Of a stretch of 64,000 nucleotides of DNA, positions 42,320-51,876 are shown one piece after another; the first letter of the stretch is position 1; each line of letters starts with the position of its first letter. The notes beneath the pieces are model-generated. The model searched no databases. It had not been told where the DNA came from and saw only the letters and a list, made by a program, of their open reading frames with translations. Source of the stretch: JBALVT01 sp047612385 (GTDB lineage: Bacteria > Pseudomonadota > Gammaproteobacteria > Pseudomonadales > Halieaceae). The translations under genes were made by a program, and so were the position numbers. The stretch spans positions 15,718-79,717 of the forward strand of contig JBLGAR010000004.1 of the NCBI GenBank assembly GCA_047612385.1. The letters run 5' to 3'.

Positions 42320-42697
42320 TCACGAACGAAAAACCCAAAGTAGGGCTATAGAAAAATTCCACGCGATCACGGCAAAAAATGCGACGGCCTGGACCAGCAG
42401 GTAATTTATATCAAATTGGGTAACACCGACATACATGATGGACCCGTTGATCAGAAAACCGAACAAAATCATGAACAAATATCGCGAAAGCGTTTGCGTA
42501 TGAGGTGCTGGATCAGAAAATGTCCAGCTATAGTGCATCAAGTAGTTAAAGATCACGACTATCGTAAACGCGAGACTACTTACGATCGTGGAGTCTCCAC
42601 CAGCAAGTTCAACGCCTGCATACAACAAAGTGCTTTGCAGCAAAGCGGTTAAAACGCCAACTACACAGAAGCGAACCAATTTTGGATTATAATTCAT
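42320..42697 (-). CDS. GtrA-family flippase-like membrane protein
   Basis: 125 residues with four hydrophobic helices: VRFCVVGVLTALLQSTLLYAGV, VSSLAFTIVVIFNYLMHYSWTF, YLFMILFGFLINGSIMYVGV, AFFAVIAWNFSIALLWVF. Motif FNYLMHYSWTF is typical of GtrA, thought to flip lipid-linked sugars across the inner membrane for glycan decoration. Lies between the PMT-like and GT2 genes, the expected context. Confidence 0.88.
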   Translation of the reverse strand: MNYNPKLVRFCVVGVLTALLQSTLLYAGVELAGGDSTIVSSLAFTIVVIFNYLMHYSWTFSDPAPHTQTLSRYLFMILFGFLINGSIMYVGVTQFDINYLLVQAVAFFAVIAWNFSIALLWVFRS

Positions 42698-42743
42698 AGG
42701 TAGTTTGGGTTTTTTATCAATGGACGATTGTCGTAGATTATTG

Positions 42744-44459
42744 TCATTTTACAATACGGTAGATCTTTAGATCACCGACAAACAAATGGAAATTGCCATA
42801 GAGCCAGCGATGAACGAACAGCTCCGGCATGTAATTTTTTACATCTATCGCCTCCTCCAATTGCAGGTAAGGGTGCTGTCTCGCGAGTGTTGTTCGATAA
42901 AAGCGAGTGTATTCAGGTTTGGTTTTTATCAGCCTTTCCAAACGATCGATACGGGGGCCATTCAGCTCGTTGGCAAAAGCAGTATCGTACCAATTTTCAC
43001 TGATAATCAAATAGTCGCCCGCGTGTAAATTGGCGGCATCGCCAAAAGCATACTCGGGTTTGAAGAACTGTGATCTTTGCAGCGCCTGCATCGGAGGATT
43101 CACGTAGAACCCATAAAACACATTGCTGTGAGGATGCTCCGCATACCACCGGCGAAGCTCTATCCGCGGATCTGCATGGAAGTCCTCTTGCAGATCCAGC
43201 AACAGCAGCGCCGGCCAGCAAAAGAAAAGAACCAGGAATCGGGGTCGTGAAGACCAAGAACTGGACCACACTCCAGCGGCGGCCAGCAACGCAGCAACGG
43301 GTATCAAAACTAGATAGTGGCGATAATAGGTGACCGGGGAAACAAAGGTCATGTAAGCCAAAAACAACGCCAGCGGAATCAGACACAGGAAAATAGACGC
43401 AAATGTCTTATCTTTAATGATGGCCTTCACACCGCGGGGAATAAAAGAACAAGCGGGCAATCCCAAACCGACAACTAACACGGCGATTACATTCAGTGGA
43501 TTTCGAATTAATTTATTCCAACCAATCGCGGCATAACTGGTCCCAAACTTTCCCTCCATGGCACCAGTAGTGTAGGCAGCAACTAGGTCTATTTGCGACA
43601 GTCCATAGGCCAGAACAGGAACCAGGAATAACGCAATGGACTGACCGACTCCAATACGGCGCCAAGGCACCAACACGTAGTACAGTGCCAGCAGCGGATA
43701 AAAGCCCGCTGTTTGAAAAGCAGCATTTGTGCTTAGACCCACCAAAAAAGCCGCCGCCACGAAAAGTACGGCAATACGCAAAGGATTGATACCCCGGGTC
43801 GAATGGTCCCAAAAACCTTTTGATGCAAAGGTGCAATACGACCCCACAGCGAGAATCCAATACTTAGTCCAAATAGCCGCCACCAGCAACATAGGACTTG
43901 CCACAAGTGCCGTGCGGTTTTCTCGCAACTTCGCATAGAGTATGCAGGTGAGAAACAGGTAGATAAAGAACACCGAGGGAGCGTCAACCGTTCCCGAGTG
44001 CGACTCACTGGTGTGAAACCCGGAAAGCGCCAGCAGAGCCGACGCTGTCCATGCAATCTGCGGTTTATCGGGAAACAACAACAAGCCCATGATACCAAGA
44101 ACGACAACAGTGAGTGATCCCGCTACCGCTGAATACACTCTTGCAACTTGAAGATGTTCAGTGCTGTGACAATACTGCTTTGCTGACGAATAATCACCGC
44201 GAGCGGCGGTACCAACGGGATGACCTAGAGCTTCGTTAATCGCTATAGTCTGGCGCCCCACAAAGGTCGAATAGTCGAAACCACCTAGCGCTGCCCGACA
44301 GGAGCCACCTTCGTCAAAATTGATAAACGTGAAACTACCGGGGAAATCCCAGTTCCACCCCACTGTCATCGCACTGTAAAGCCTGGGAATCAACGCCAGC
44401 GCAAACAGCAGCGCCAGGCAGCAGCTATTCCTTGCTAGCTTTGAGTTAGCGATCGGCAA
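42744..44459 (-). CDS. PMT/ArnT-like membrane glycosyltransferase
   Basis: 571 residues with about 11-12 transmembrane helices and early acidic loop FINFDEGGSCRAALGGFDYS, similar in position to the catalytic Asp loop of GT-C enzymes. A further HTSESHSGTVDAPSVFFIYLF stretch resembles PMT_2 family helices. A soluble C-terminal part follows (ELRRWYAEHPHSNVFYGFYVNPP onward). Start TTG 44459 with GGAAA upstream. Presumably transfers a polyprenyl-phosphate-linked sugar to a surface acceptor. Twelve bp after the antiporter gene, so possibly one transcript. Confidence 0.75.
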   Translation of the reverse strand: MPIANSKLARNSCCLALLFALALIPRLYSAMTVGWNWDFPGSFTFINFDEGGSCRAALGGFDYSTFVGRQTIAINEALGHPVGTAARGDYSSAKQYCHSTEHLQVARVYSAVAGSLTVVVLGIMGLLLFPDKPQIAWTASALLALSGFHTSESHSGTVDAPSVFFIYLFLTCILYAKLRENRTALVASPMLLVAAIWTKYWILAVGSYCTFASKGFWDHSTRGINPLRIAVLFVAAAFLVGLSTNAAFQTAGFYPLLALYYVLVPWRRIGVGQSIALFLVPVLAYGLSQIDLVAAYTTGAMEGKFGTSYAAIGWNKLIRNPLNVIAVLVVGLGLPACSFIPRGVKAIIKDKTFASIFLCLIPLALFLAYMTFVSPVTYYRHYLVLIPVAALLAAAGVWSSSWSSRPRFLVLFFCWPALLLLDLQEDFHADPRIELRRWYAEHPHSNVFYGFYVNPPMQALQRSQFFKPEYAFGDAANLHAGDYLIISENWYDTAFANELNGPRIDRLERLIKTKPEYTRFYRTTLARQHPYLQLEEAIDVKNYMPELFVHRWLYGNFHLFVGDLKIYRIVK

Positions 44460-44471
44460 AAATCGTTTCCG

Positions 44472-45830
44472 TTACAAGGAAATCAATAGAAAACCAACGG
44501 CCGAAATCCCCGCGGCCAGCAAGGCATAAGGCAATTGCGTAATGGCGTGATCGTAGGGCGCGCAACCTGCGCCTTGCGCGGTCAACACTGTTGAATCACT
44601 GTAGAAACAAGCCTGACTTCCAAAACCACTGGCGGAAAAAAGTGCACCGGCCATCAGTGGCACACTGACACCAACCTCCTGAGCCAGGGGAAAAACTACC
44701 GGAATTGCGATCGCAAACACGCCCCAGTTCGAACCTGTGGTAAAGGAGATAAACGCCATGGTCATAAAGGTCAAAACCGGCAGTGATTGCGCGCTCATAT
44801 AAGGCGCCACAGTGCGGATGACATACTCTGTCATGCCGATGGCGTTATTGGCTTCTATGAAGATAAACACACACACCAAAATAGTCAGCACAGGGACCAT
44901 AACTTTCAGACCGTCCATCAGAGTGTCAAACATCTCAACCGGCTTCAGCACTCCCATTGCAAAATACTGTACGAGAGTAATCAACAATCCGGCCATCACC
45001 CCCATCAAAACATCGATGTCGAACCAGACAGTGAAAAATATGAGCGCGGCAATAGGCAAAAAAAACAAGGACAGCCTGGGGTTTTCACCACTGCCGCTTT
45101 CATAGGTATTATCCATCTGAATATGTTCGGAACCCGGAGGAATGACCTGCCCTGTCGATTCGGCGCGGGCTTCTGCGCTCTTCATCTTCCCCCAAAGCGG
45201 GATAACACCGAGAATGACCAGCGGAACAATCAACACGGCTGCGAAGGGATAGAACATATACGGAATAGCTTGTATAAAAACCGCGATCCCCTCGCCTTCG
45301 GCGGCAACTCCATTTTTTTCCATCAGACCGGCGAAATATACCGCCCAGGTTGAAATGGGAATTATTAGACAAATAGGCGCAGCGGTAGAATCGACCACAT
45401 AGGCAAGCATCTCACGTGAGGTACGATATTTGTCAGTCACGTTTTTCATAGACGAACTGACAGTGAGTGAATTCAGGTAATCGTCTAGAAAAATCACCAG
45501 CCCCAGAGCCCAGGTCCACATCAGACTCCCCCGCTTACCTGTCACATATCGAGTGACCAGATCTCCGAAGGCTTGAGCACCGCCACCTTTTACCAGCAAT
45601 GCGATAAAGGAGCCGTACAGCCCGCAAACGAGCAACACCCAACCGGTATTCTCATCCTGCATCACTGTAAGCGCTGCGTCGGACAATGCGCTGAGAAAAT
45701 CCCACTTGGAAGTAATAATGAAAGCAACCATTGCACCGGCAATAACCGATTCAATTGTACGGTGGCTCCAAATGGCCAAGCCGAGCACCACCAGAGTCGG
45801 AATCAAACTAATAGCCCCGTAGTCAGACAC
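44472..45830 (-). CDS. NhaC-family Na+/H+ antiporter-type transporter
   Basis: 452 residues, about 11 transmembrane helices. Seen: LVLGLAIWSHRTIESVIAGAMVAF, GLVIFLDDYLNSLTVSSSMKNVTDKYRTSREMLAYVVDSTAAPICLIIPISTW (key units FLDDYLNSLTV and STAAPIC), FISFTTGSNWGVFAIAIPVVFPLA and SDSTVLTAQGAGCAPYDHAITQLPY. These match the NhaC superfamily, which includes Na+/H+ antiporters and Na+- or H+-coupled amino-acid carriers. Substrate not certain. Confidence 0.83.
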   Translation of the reverse strand: MSDYGAISLIPTLVVLGLAIWSHRTIESVIAGAMVAFIITSKWDFLSALSDAALTVMQDENTGWVLLVCGLYGSFIALLVKGGGAQAFGDLVTRYVTGKRGSLMWTWALGLVIFLDDYLNSLTVSSSMKNVTDKYRTSREMLAYVVDSTAAPICLIIPISTWAVYFAGLMEKNGVAAEGEGIAVFIQAIPYMFYPFAAVLIVPLVILGVIPLWGKMKSAEARAESTGQVIPPGSEHIQMDNTYESGSGENPRLSLFFLPIAALIFFTVWFDIDVLMGVMAGLLITLVQYFAMGVLKPVEMFDTLMDGLKVMVPVLTILVCVFIFIEANNAIGMTEYVIRTVAPYMSAQSLPVLTFMTMAFISFTTGSNWGVFAIAIPVVFPLAQEVGVSVPLMAGALFSASGFGSQACFYSDSTVLTAQGAGCAPYDHAITQLPYALLAAGISAVGFLLISL

Positions 45831-45950
45831 GCGCTTTACCCTTTACATTGATAGAGCTCGAGATTGTACCGCGTTTTGAACAGCGGGAAAGCGGCCATCG
45901 ATTCGCCTCGGACTGGTCTTCATAACGAGCCGGGAGAATACGCGCAAAAA

Positions 45951-46946
45951 CTAACCGTAACCGTTTGACCGGAACCACTGAACAGAATCGGCGACAGCCG
46001 TTTCGATGGGAGTCTGTGGCAATCCAAGCTCCTCGATGGCCTTGCTCGGATCGACATAGCAGTGCTTCGTAACGAACAAGGTATTTTTATACGTCGTCAT
46101 CGGTGCCTTACCGGTAAGCTTTGACCATAACTCCATAGCCTTGGCGACTCGCAGCATAGTCTTCACCGACACTTCCTTGGACGCAACATCGGGCACTTGT
46201 GCGACTTTTCCTATCAATGACAGAAATTCCTGATTGCTCATATTGCCATCCCTGTTCGCCAGCAAATAAGACTGACCGATGCGCCCTTTCTCCATGGCCA
46301 ACACATGCCCCGCCGCCACGTCCCGAACATCCACTGCGCAAACACCACCATCCCAGTAGTTTTTCATCTTTCCGGCAAGGGTGCTAAGTATCATTGTTCC
46401 TGTAGGAGTCGGTGCCCTATCGCCAGGACCAAAGGGCAGACCCGGCATTACTATTGTGGCCGGCAGTCCTTCACCAACTAGCCCCTTCACCATTTGATGA
46501 CTAATGTATTTCGACAGAATGTAATCACTGGCAAAGGGCCAGCTGTCGAAAGTCGTCTCTTCATTGGCAAGTTGGCCCGATTGAGCCACACCTATAGCCG
46601 CAATACTGCTGGTGAAAACCACCTTGTTAACACCGGCATCCATGGCGGCGCGCATCATCACCTCGGCGCCCTGAACGTTAATTCTATAGTGCAAGTCCGG
46701 GTCTTTTGTCCAGATAGCAAACAGCGCAGCTAGATGATAGAGCTGTTCAATACCCTGCACCGCGACACGCAGTGACGAAGCATCTAATAGATTCCCCTCG
46801 ACAAACTCGACATTCATCCCGTCCAGCGGCGACCTATCTTCCCCAGGCATTACCATCACACGAACTTCGTCGCCCCTGTCCAGACAAAGTCGGGTAACAT
46901 GATTACCAATAAATCCCGTTGCGCCCGTGATCAGTACTTTAGCCAT
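45951..46946 (-). CDS. NAD-dependent epimerase/dihydroflavonol reductase-like oxidoreductase
   Basis: 331-residue extended SDR. Seen: GATGFIGNHV (residues 7-16), acidic region after beta-2, HLAALFAIW, VVFTSSIAAIG and the active-site YILSK pair. Resembles dihydroflavonol-4-reductase/HpnA-like proteins; no hopanoid genes are near. Substrate unknown. Divergent from the second sulfotransferase gene over 127 bp. Confidence 0.85.
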   Translation of the reverse strand: MAKVLITGATGFIGNHVTRLCLDRGDEVRVMVMPGEDRSPLDGMNVEFVEGNLLDASSLRVAVQGIEQLYHLAALFAIWTKDPDLHYRINVQGAEVMMRAAMDAGVNKVVFTSSIAAIGVAQSGQLANEETTFDSWPFASDYILSKYISHQMVKGLVGEGLPATIVMPGLPFGPGDRAPTPTGTMILSTLAGKMKNYWDGGVCAVDVRDVAAGHVLAMEKGRIGQSYLLANRDGNMSNQEFLSLIGKVAQVPDVASKEVSVKTMLRVAKAMELWSKLTGKAPMTTYKNTLFVTKHCYVDPSKAIEELGLPQTPIETAVADSVQWFRSNGYG

Positions 46947-47073
46947 ATGTAGCGCCTTCGAATTTAGTCAAAATAGAATGTAAATAGTAACTGCACCATC
47001 GCATACAGAGCATTGTGTGAACGGCCATAACTTCATACAGAACCCATTAGCCCAGGAAAAATAAGGATTGTTC

Positions 47074-48324
47074 ATGAGCTTCGCCCGCGCCCACCTGCCA
47101 ATGCCAGTGAAATTATTCAACGCCGTAGTAGCTGGCTTGCGAAGTGCGGGCCTGGATCTACTGCCATTGCACGCCGAATCATTAATGTCAGGAGCAAGTC
47201 GAAAAACAGGACTCACAGATTTTGGCTCGGAATATTTCCGCGGTCCGCTGGATAGGTTATGCGAATCCCTAGAACGAGATGCAAAACTCACGGCGCTGGG
47301 AAGAACCATGGCAAGACAGGAGATCCTCCGACTTTTGCAGCACAGATTACTTTTTGTAGAACAATTCAAACGCAACCCGGAAATTGCGGCCGAGGAAATA
47401 ACGTCACCTATCTTTATCCTAGGAATGCCCAGAACAGGAACCACAAGCCTGCACGAACTCATGTCGCTGGACTCTCAGTTTCGTGTTCCTTTGAGCTGGG
47501 AGGTGGCCTACCCCTTTCCACCTCCAGAAACCGCCACCTATGAAACTGATCCCAGAATTGGAAAAGTCGATTCTGAATTAGCGCGTATCGATCAACTGAT
47601 TCCTGACTTTCGGAACATGCATCCCATGGGTGCGCAACTGCCTCAGGAATGTGTCGCCCTCTTCAGCCACGATTTTGCTTCAATGATTTTTGATGTTCAG
47701 TTTCGCCTCAAGGAATATCAAAAGTGGCTGATTCAGGAAGATATGTCTGAAGTTTTTCTCAATCACCGGCGCTGGCTGCAGTTACTACAATGGCGCTGTC
47801 CCGGTAAAACCTGGGTTTTGAAATCGCCCCAGTATCTTTGGAACATCAAAGACATGCTTGCAGAGTACCCCGACGCTCGGGTTGTGCAGACCCACCGAGA
47901 CCCTATTAAGGTAGCGGTCTCTATCGCTAGCCTGACTTCTACGCTACGCAGTCTTGCTTCCAACGATGTATCGCTGCCGGAAATCGCAAAGGACTACATC
48001 GACCTGATGTCATTTGGCAATGCACACACCCTGTCGGCCCGAGAAGAAGGCCTGATGCCTGATGACCGTATTTTCGATGTACTGTTTTCCCAATTCAGAC
48101 AGGATCCAGTATCCATGGTGCGAAAGATCTATCAGTTTTTTGAACTCGAAGAAAAAGTGGGGAGCTTTCAGACTATGCAAGACTTCCTAAACCGCGGAGC
48201 AAGCAGCGAAAGACACGGCAAGCACCGTTACAATTTCGCCGATACCGGACTGAACCTCAAAGCGGAGCGAGAGCGCTTTGCAAGCTATCAAGATCGATAC
48301 GGTGTTGCGTCCGAAACAATTTAA
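47074..48324 (+). CDS. Sulfotransferase (Sulfotransfer_3-type)
   Basis: 416 residues from ATG 47074 (AAGGA six bases upstream). 5'-PSB loop IFILGMPRTGTTSLHELMSLD near residues 113-133 and 3'-phosphate motif VVQTHRDPIKVAVSIASLTSTLR near residues 271-293. Also WVLKSPQYLWNI, usual for this group of PAPS-dependent sulfotransferases. Different subfamily from the one at 35734. Acceptor unknown. A terminator-like hairpin follows. Confidence 0.85.
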   Translation: MSFARAHLPMPVKLFNAVVAGLRSAGLDLLPLHAESLMSGASRKTGLTDFGSEYFRGPLDRLCESLERDAKLTALGRTMARQEILRLLQHRLLFVEQFKRNPEIAAEEITSPIFILGMPRTGTTSLHELMSLDSQFRVPLSWEVAYPFPPPETATYETDPRIGKVDSELARIDQLIPDFRNMHPMGAQLPQECVALFSHDFASMIFDVQFRLKEYQKWLIQEDMSEVFLNHRRWLQLLQWRCPGKTWVLKSPQYLWNIKDMLAEYPDARVVQTHRDPIKVAVSIASLTSTLRSLASNDVSLPEIAKDYIDLMSFGNAHTLSAREEGLMPDDRIFDVLFSQFRQDPVSMVRKIYQFFELEEKVGSFQTMQDFLNRGASSERHGKHRYNFADTGLNLKAERERFASYQDRYGVASETI

Positions 48325-48698
48325 TCGAATTACGGGACACTTTTTAGAAATAAAACAATCTTAAAACATCAATAATACCCGAAGAATTTCTTCGTTTTTT
48401 ACGAATTGTTTATTTTTCAATCTATTTTAATAGCCTTTAAATCTAAAGCGATACCTCCTATATCTCTAATAAAGCTAAAAAGTAATGCGCCGTGCGCGTG
48501 CAAACCCGAGCCGCTAGATTACAAGATTCCCGGTGCTATACTCGCATCACAGCGCGGTTGGGGATACGTTTCATGGGTTTGCAGCGCACGCAATTCGGCG
48601 ATTAAAACCCTTGCGTAAGCGCTCCGCACAGCACAGTTGTAAGATCCGCTATAGATTAAAGTTGTAAAAACCTAATAAGAAATAAGGGCATAGGCGTT
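48325..48698. other. 374-bp intergenic region before the cytochrome oxidase operon
   Basis: AT-rich first third with a terminator-like hairpin at 48380-48400, then more GC-rich DNA leading to the coxB start. A 70-codon frame at about 48406 has no recognisable similarity. Presumably contains the oxidase promoter; no FNR/ArcA-like or other known site was identified with confidence. Confidence 0.5.
48380..48400 (+). terminator. Terminator-like hairpin after the sulfotransferase gene
   Basis: CGAAGA (48380-48385), three-base loop, TCTTCG (48389-48394), then TTTTTT (48395-48400). The stem is short but the T-tract is good; 56 bp after the stop. Confidence 0.6.
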
Positions 48699-50051
48699 AT
48701 GAAGTTAGTGATTGTGCTAGTTCTGCTTGTCGTCGGATCTGTGGTATTCCATTTCGTCAGTCCTTGGTGGTTCACTCCACTTGCGTCCAATTGGGGCATG
48801 ATAGATACGACCATCGAAATAACCTTCTGGATTACTGGTTTTGTCTTCGTCGCAGTCAATCTGTTTCTCGCATACGCCATTTATAAGTATCGCTACAACC
48901 CTGAAAAACGGGCTCATTACGAGCCCGAAAACAAAAAACTGGAAATCTGGCTAACGACAATAACGGGTATTGGCGTTGCCGCTATGCTAGCGCCGGGACT
49001 CATTGTATGGGCCGACTTTGTTAATCCTCCTGAAGACGCGGATGTCATCGAAGTCGTTGGTCAGCAGTGGCAGTGGAGTTTCCGATTGCCAGGTGAGGAC
49101 GGCATTTTGGGCACTGTTGATGCTCGCTACATCGGCCCCAAAAACCCATTTGGCATGAACCCTACAGACGCTGACGGTCTGGACGATGTATTGGTCGACA
49201 CCAACGAACTTCACCTTCCATTAAACAGACCGGTGAAGGTGTTACTGCGCTCAAAAGACGTGTTACACGATTTCGCTGTCCCACAGTTTCGCGTAAAAAT
49301 GGACCTGGTGCCGGGCCTGGTCAGCTACCTCTGGTTTGAACCGACCAGAACGGGAAAATTCGACATTCTGTGTATGGAGTTGTGCGGCATCGCTCACTAC
49401 ACCATGCGGGGCTATGTCGTCGTTGACGAGCAAGCTGATTACGACATCTGGCTAGGGAAGCAAAAAACCTGGGCAGACACACAGGGGCTGGCAGCTGGAG
49501 ACCCAGATCAAGGCAAGGGGCTTTACGCAGTTTGTGGCTCATGTCACGGCTCACAGGGCGAGGGCAACCAAGCCATGAACGCGCCGCGCCTGGCGGGCTT
49601 ACCCGCCTGGTATATCGAAAGGCAGGTTAAGTACTATCAAAAAGGTATTCGCGGCGCTCACGAAGAAGATACTTACGGCAAGCAAATGGCACCTATGGCC
49701 AACATGCTCGCCGGTGACATGCCCATCCGTCACGTCACGGCCTATATAGACAGCTTACAGGTAGCTTCTGCGGAATCCACGATACCGGGCGATGCCAGTG
49801 CTGGCGAGAATCACTACAACACCTGCGGTGCTTGCCACGGTGCGAAAGCGCAAGGTAACTACGCTCTGAACGCGCCTCCTCTGGCGGGCCAACAAGACTG
49901 GTACCTCCATCGACAGCTGGAAAATTTCCGCAAGGGAATTCGCGGGGCCCACAAATCAGACGTCTATGGACATCAGATGGTGTTGATGGCCAGGACACTA
50001 CAGAACGAGCAGTCCGTGAATGATTTGCTCGCCTATTTAAGTTCTCTGTAG
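48699..50051 (+). CDS. coxB: Cytochrome c oxidase subunit II fused to two cytochrome c domains
   Basis: 450 residues. Two N-terminal membrane helices (about 2-22 and 42-62, with a third hydrophobic stretch near 90-108), aromatic QQWQWSFRLP, CuA-site CMELCGIAHYTM with C225, C229, H233 and M236, then two heme-c domains with C279-x-x-C282-H283 and C376-x-x-C379-H380. Accepts electrons at CuA for the oxidase and probably carries them through its own hemes. The two c domains resemble each other (RLAGLPAWYIERQVKYYQKGIRGAHEEDTYG against PLAGQQDWYLHRQLENFRKGIRGAH), so they arose by duplication. First gene of a six-gene operon. Confidence 0.95.
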   Translation: MKLVIVLVLLVVGSVVFHFVSPWWFTPLASNWGMIDTTIEITFWITGFVFVAVNLFLAYAIYKYRYNPEKRAHYEPENKKLEIWLTTITGIGVAAMLAPGLIVWADFVNPPEDADVIEVVGQQWQWSFRLPGEDGILGTVDARYIGPKNPFGMNPTDADGLDDVLVDTNELHLPLNRPVKVLLRSKDVLHDFAVPQFRVKMDLVPGLVSYLWFEPTRTGKFDILCMELCGIAHYTMRGYVVVDEQADYDIWLGKQKTWADTQGLAAGDPDQGKGLYAVCGSCHGSQGEGNQAMNAPRLAGLPAWYIERQVKYYQKGIRGAHEEDTYGKQMAPMANMLAGDMPIRHVTAYIDSLQVASAESTIPGDASAGENHYNTCGACHGAKAQGNYALNAPPLAGQQDWYLHRQLENFRKGIRGAHKSDVYGHQMVLMARTLQNEQSVNDLLAYLSSL

Positions 50052-50112
50052 ATCGGCCATCTATAAAAACGAGACGAACAGAAACCTGAGCAATACGGGA
50101 CGAGGATAAAGT

Positions 50113-51876
50113 ATGGAACATGTCGCCATCGCCGACCAGATCGACCATATGCACGATCCGGATACATTTATCACAAAGTATATCTGGAGTCAGGATCACA
50201 AAGTCATCGCGATCCAATATGGATTGACAGCAATATTCGTCGGCTTGATTGCCCTTGTGTTATCGGGACTGATGCGCCTGCAATTGGGGTTTCCAGATAC
50301 TTTCGATTTTATTGATCCCAGTGCCTACCTGCAGTTTGTCACAATGCACGGCATTATCATGGTGATCTATCTGCTAACCGCACTGTTACTCGGAGGTTTT
50401 GGGAATTATTTGATTCCCCTGATGGTCGGCGCACGGGACATGGTTTTCCCCTACCTCAATATGCTCAGTTACTGGACCTACTTGTTATCTGTAATCGTAT
50501 TACTAGCCAGTTTCTTCGTGCCGGGGGGCCCCACCGGGGCCGGTTGGACACTGTATCCACCCCAGGCAATCTTAAAAGGTACACCCGGCTGGGACTGGGG
50601 CATCATATTAATGCTCGTGTCTCTGGCGATATTTATCGTCGCCTTCACCATGGGCGGCTTGAACTACGTGACTACAGTGCTACAAGCTCGCACTCGGGGC
50701 ATGACATTAATGCGTATGCCGTTGAGCATCTGGGGCATATTTACGGCGACAATTCTCGGTTTACTCGCTTTCCCAGCACTGCTGGTCAGCGCCATCATGA
50801 TGATGCTCGACAAGACCCTTGGCACCAGCTTTTTTATGCCGGCGATTGTTTCTTTGGGCGAAAGTATGGATTACACGGGTGGCAGCCCGGTTCTGTTTCA
50901 ACACCTGTTTTGGTTTTTCGGTCACCCTGAGGTCTACATCGTGGCCCTGCCCGCCTTCGGTATGGTTTCAGACGTTTTGGCGACACATGCGCGTAAAAAC
51001 ATCTTCGGCTATCGCATGATGGTATGGGCTATTGTGGCTATTGGCGGGCTCAGCTTTGTCGTTTGGGCGCACCATATGTATGTCAGTGCAATGAACCCCG
51101 CATTCGGATTCTTTTTTGCCACGACCACGCTAATTATTGCGATTCCAACCGCCATAAAAGTCTACAACTGGGTACTGACTTTATGGCGAGGGAATATACA
51201 CCTGACAGTAGCAATGTTGTTCGCGATTGGCTTTATCTTCACTTTCACCCACGGTGGTCTGACGGGCCTTTTCCTCGGCAATGTGGTTATCGACTTGCCA
51301 TTGTCTGATACCTATTTTGTGGTTGCTCACTTCCATATGGTCATGGGGGTATCGCCGATCATGGTTTTGTTTGCGGCTCTTTACCACTGGTACCCACTGA
51401 TCACGGGCAGAATGCTACATGTGGGTATGGGTAAAGCGCATTTTTGGTTTACCTTCCTGGGAACTTACGCTATCTATTTACCCATGCACTATCTTGGGTT
51501 CCTGGGAGTTCCCAGACGCTATTTCGCCATGGGCAGTACAGACTTTATTCCCGAATCTGCTCAGTCGCTCAATGCGAGCATTACAATCTCAGCTCTCATC
51601 GTTGGAGCGAGCCAGTTAATTTTTCTCTACAACGTATTCTGGAGCCTGCGCAACGGTGAGAAAGCGGGGCACAACCCATGGCAGGCGACTTCACTGGAGT
51701 GGCAAACTCCGGACGTACCGCCACGTCATGGAAACTGGGGAGATACGCTTCCAGTGGTTCATCGTTGGGCCTACGACTATAGCGTTCCTGGAGCAGTTGA
51801 GGACTTCATACCGCAAAACGTATCGACTGATGAAGTTTCTGTTACTGCTGATGAACACCAGGAAGGCCACGTATGA
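50113..51876 (+). CDS. coxA: Cytochrome c oxidase subunit I
   Basis: 587 residues, 12 membrane helices, catalytic subunit reducing O2 to water. Seen: heme a ligand in TMHGIIMVIY, CuB His and cross-linked Tyr in FGHPEVYIVALPAFG, the CuB His pair in WAHHMYVS, and HFHMVMG with heme a3 and a ligands. ATGA overlap with the next gene (51873-51876). Confidence 0.97.
   Translation: MEHVAIADQIDHMHDPDTFITKYIWSQDHKVIAIQYGLTAIFVGLIALVLSGLMRLQLGFPDTFDFIDPSAYLQFVTMHGIIMVIYLLTALLLGGFGNYLIPLMVGARDMVFPYLNMLSYWTYLLSVIVLLASFFVPGGPTGAGWTLYPPQAILKGTPGWDWGIILMLVSLAIFIVAFTMGGLNYVTTVLQARTRGMTLMRMPLSIWGIFTATILGLLAFPALLVSAIMMMLDKTLGTSFFMPAIVSLGESMDYTGGSPVLFQHLFWFFGHPEVYIVALPAFGMVSDVLATHARKNIFGYRMMVWAIVAIGGLSFVVWAHHMYVSAMNPAFGFFFATTTLIIAIPTAIKVYNWVLTLWRGNIHLTVAMLFAIGFIFTFTHGGLTGLFLGNVVIDLPLSDTYFVVAHFHMVMGVSPIMVLFAALYHWYPLITGRMLHVGMGKAHFWFTFLGTYAIYLPMHYLGFLGVPRRYFAMGSTDFIPESAQSLNASITISALIVGASQLIFLYNVFWSLRNGEKAGHNPWQATSLEWQTPDVPPRHGNWGDTLPVVHRWAYDYSVPGAVEDFIPQNVSTDEVSVTADEHQEGHV

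Noticed and set aside
44787..45353. 188-codon rightward His-rich frame
   Set aside because: Antisense of the NhaC-type transporter; composition reflects the reverse of membrane-helix codons.
48406..48618. 70-codon frame in the leader of the oxidase operon
   Set aside because: Overlaps a terminator-like hairpin region; low-complexity start, no ribosome site and no similarity.
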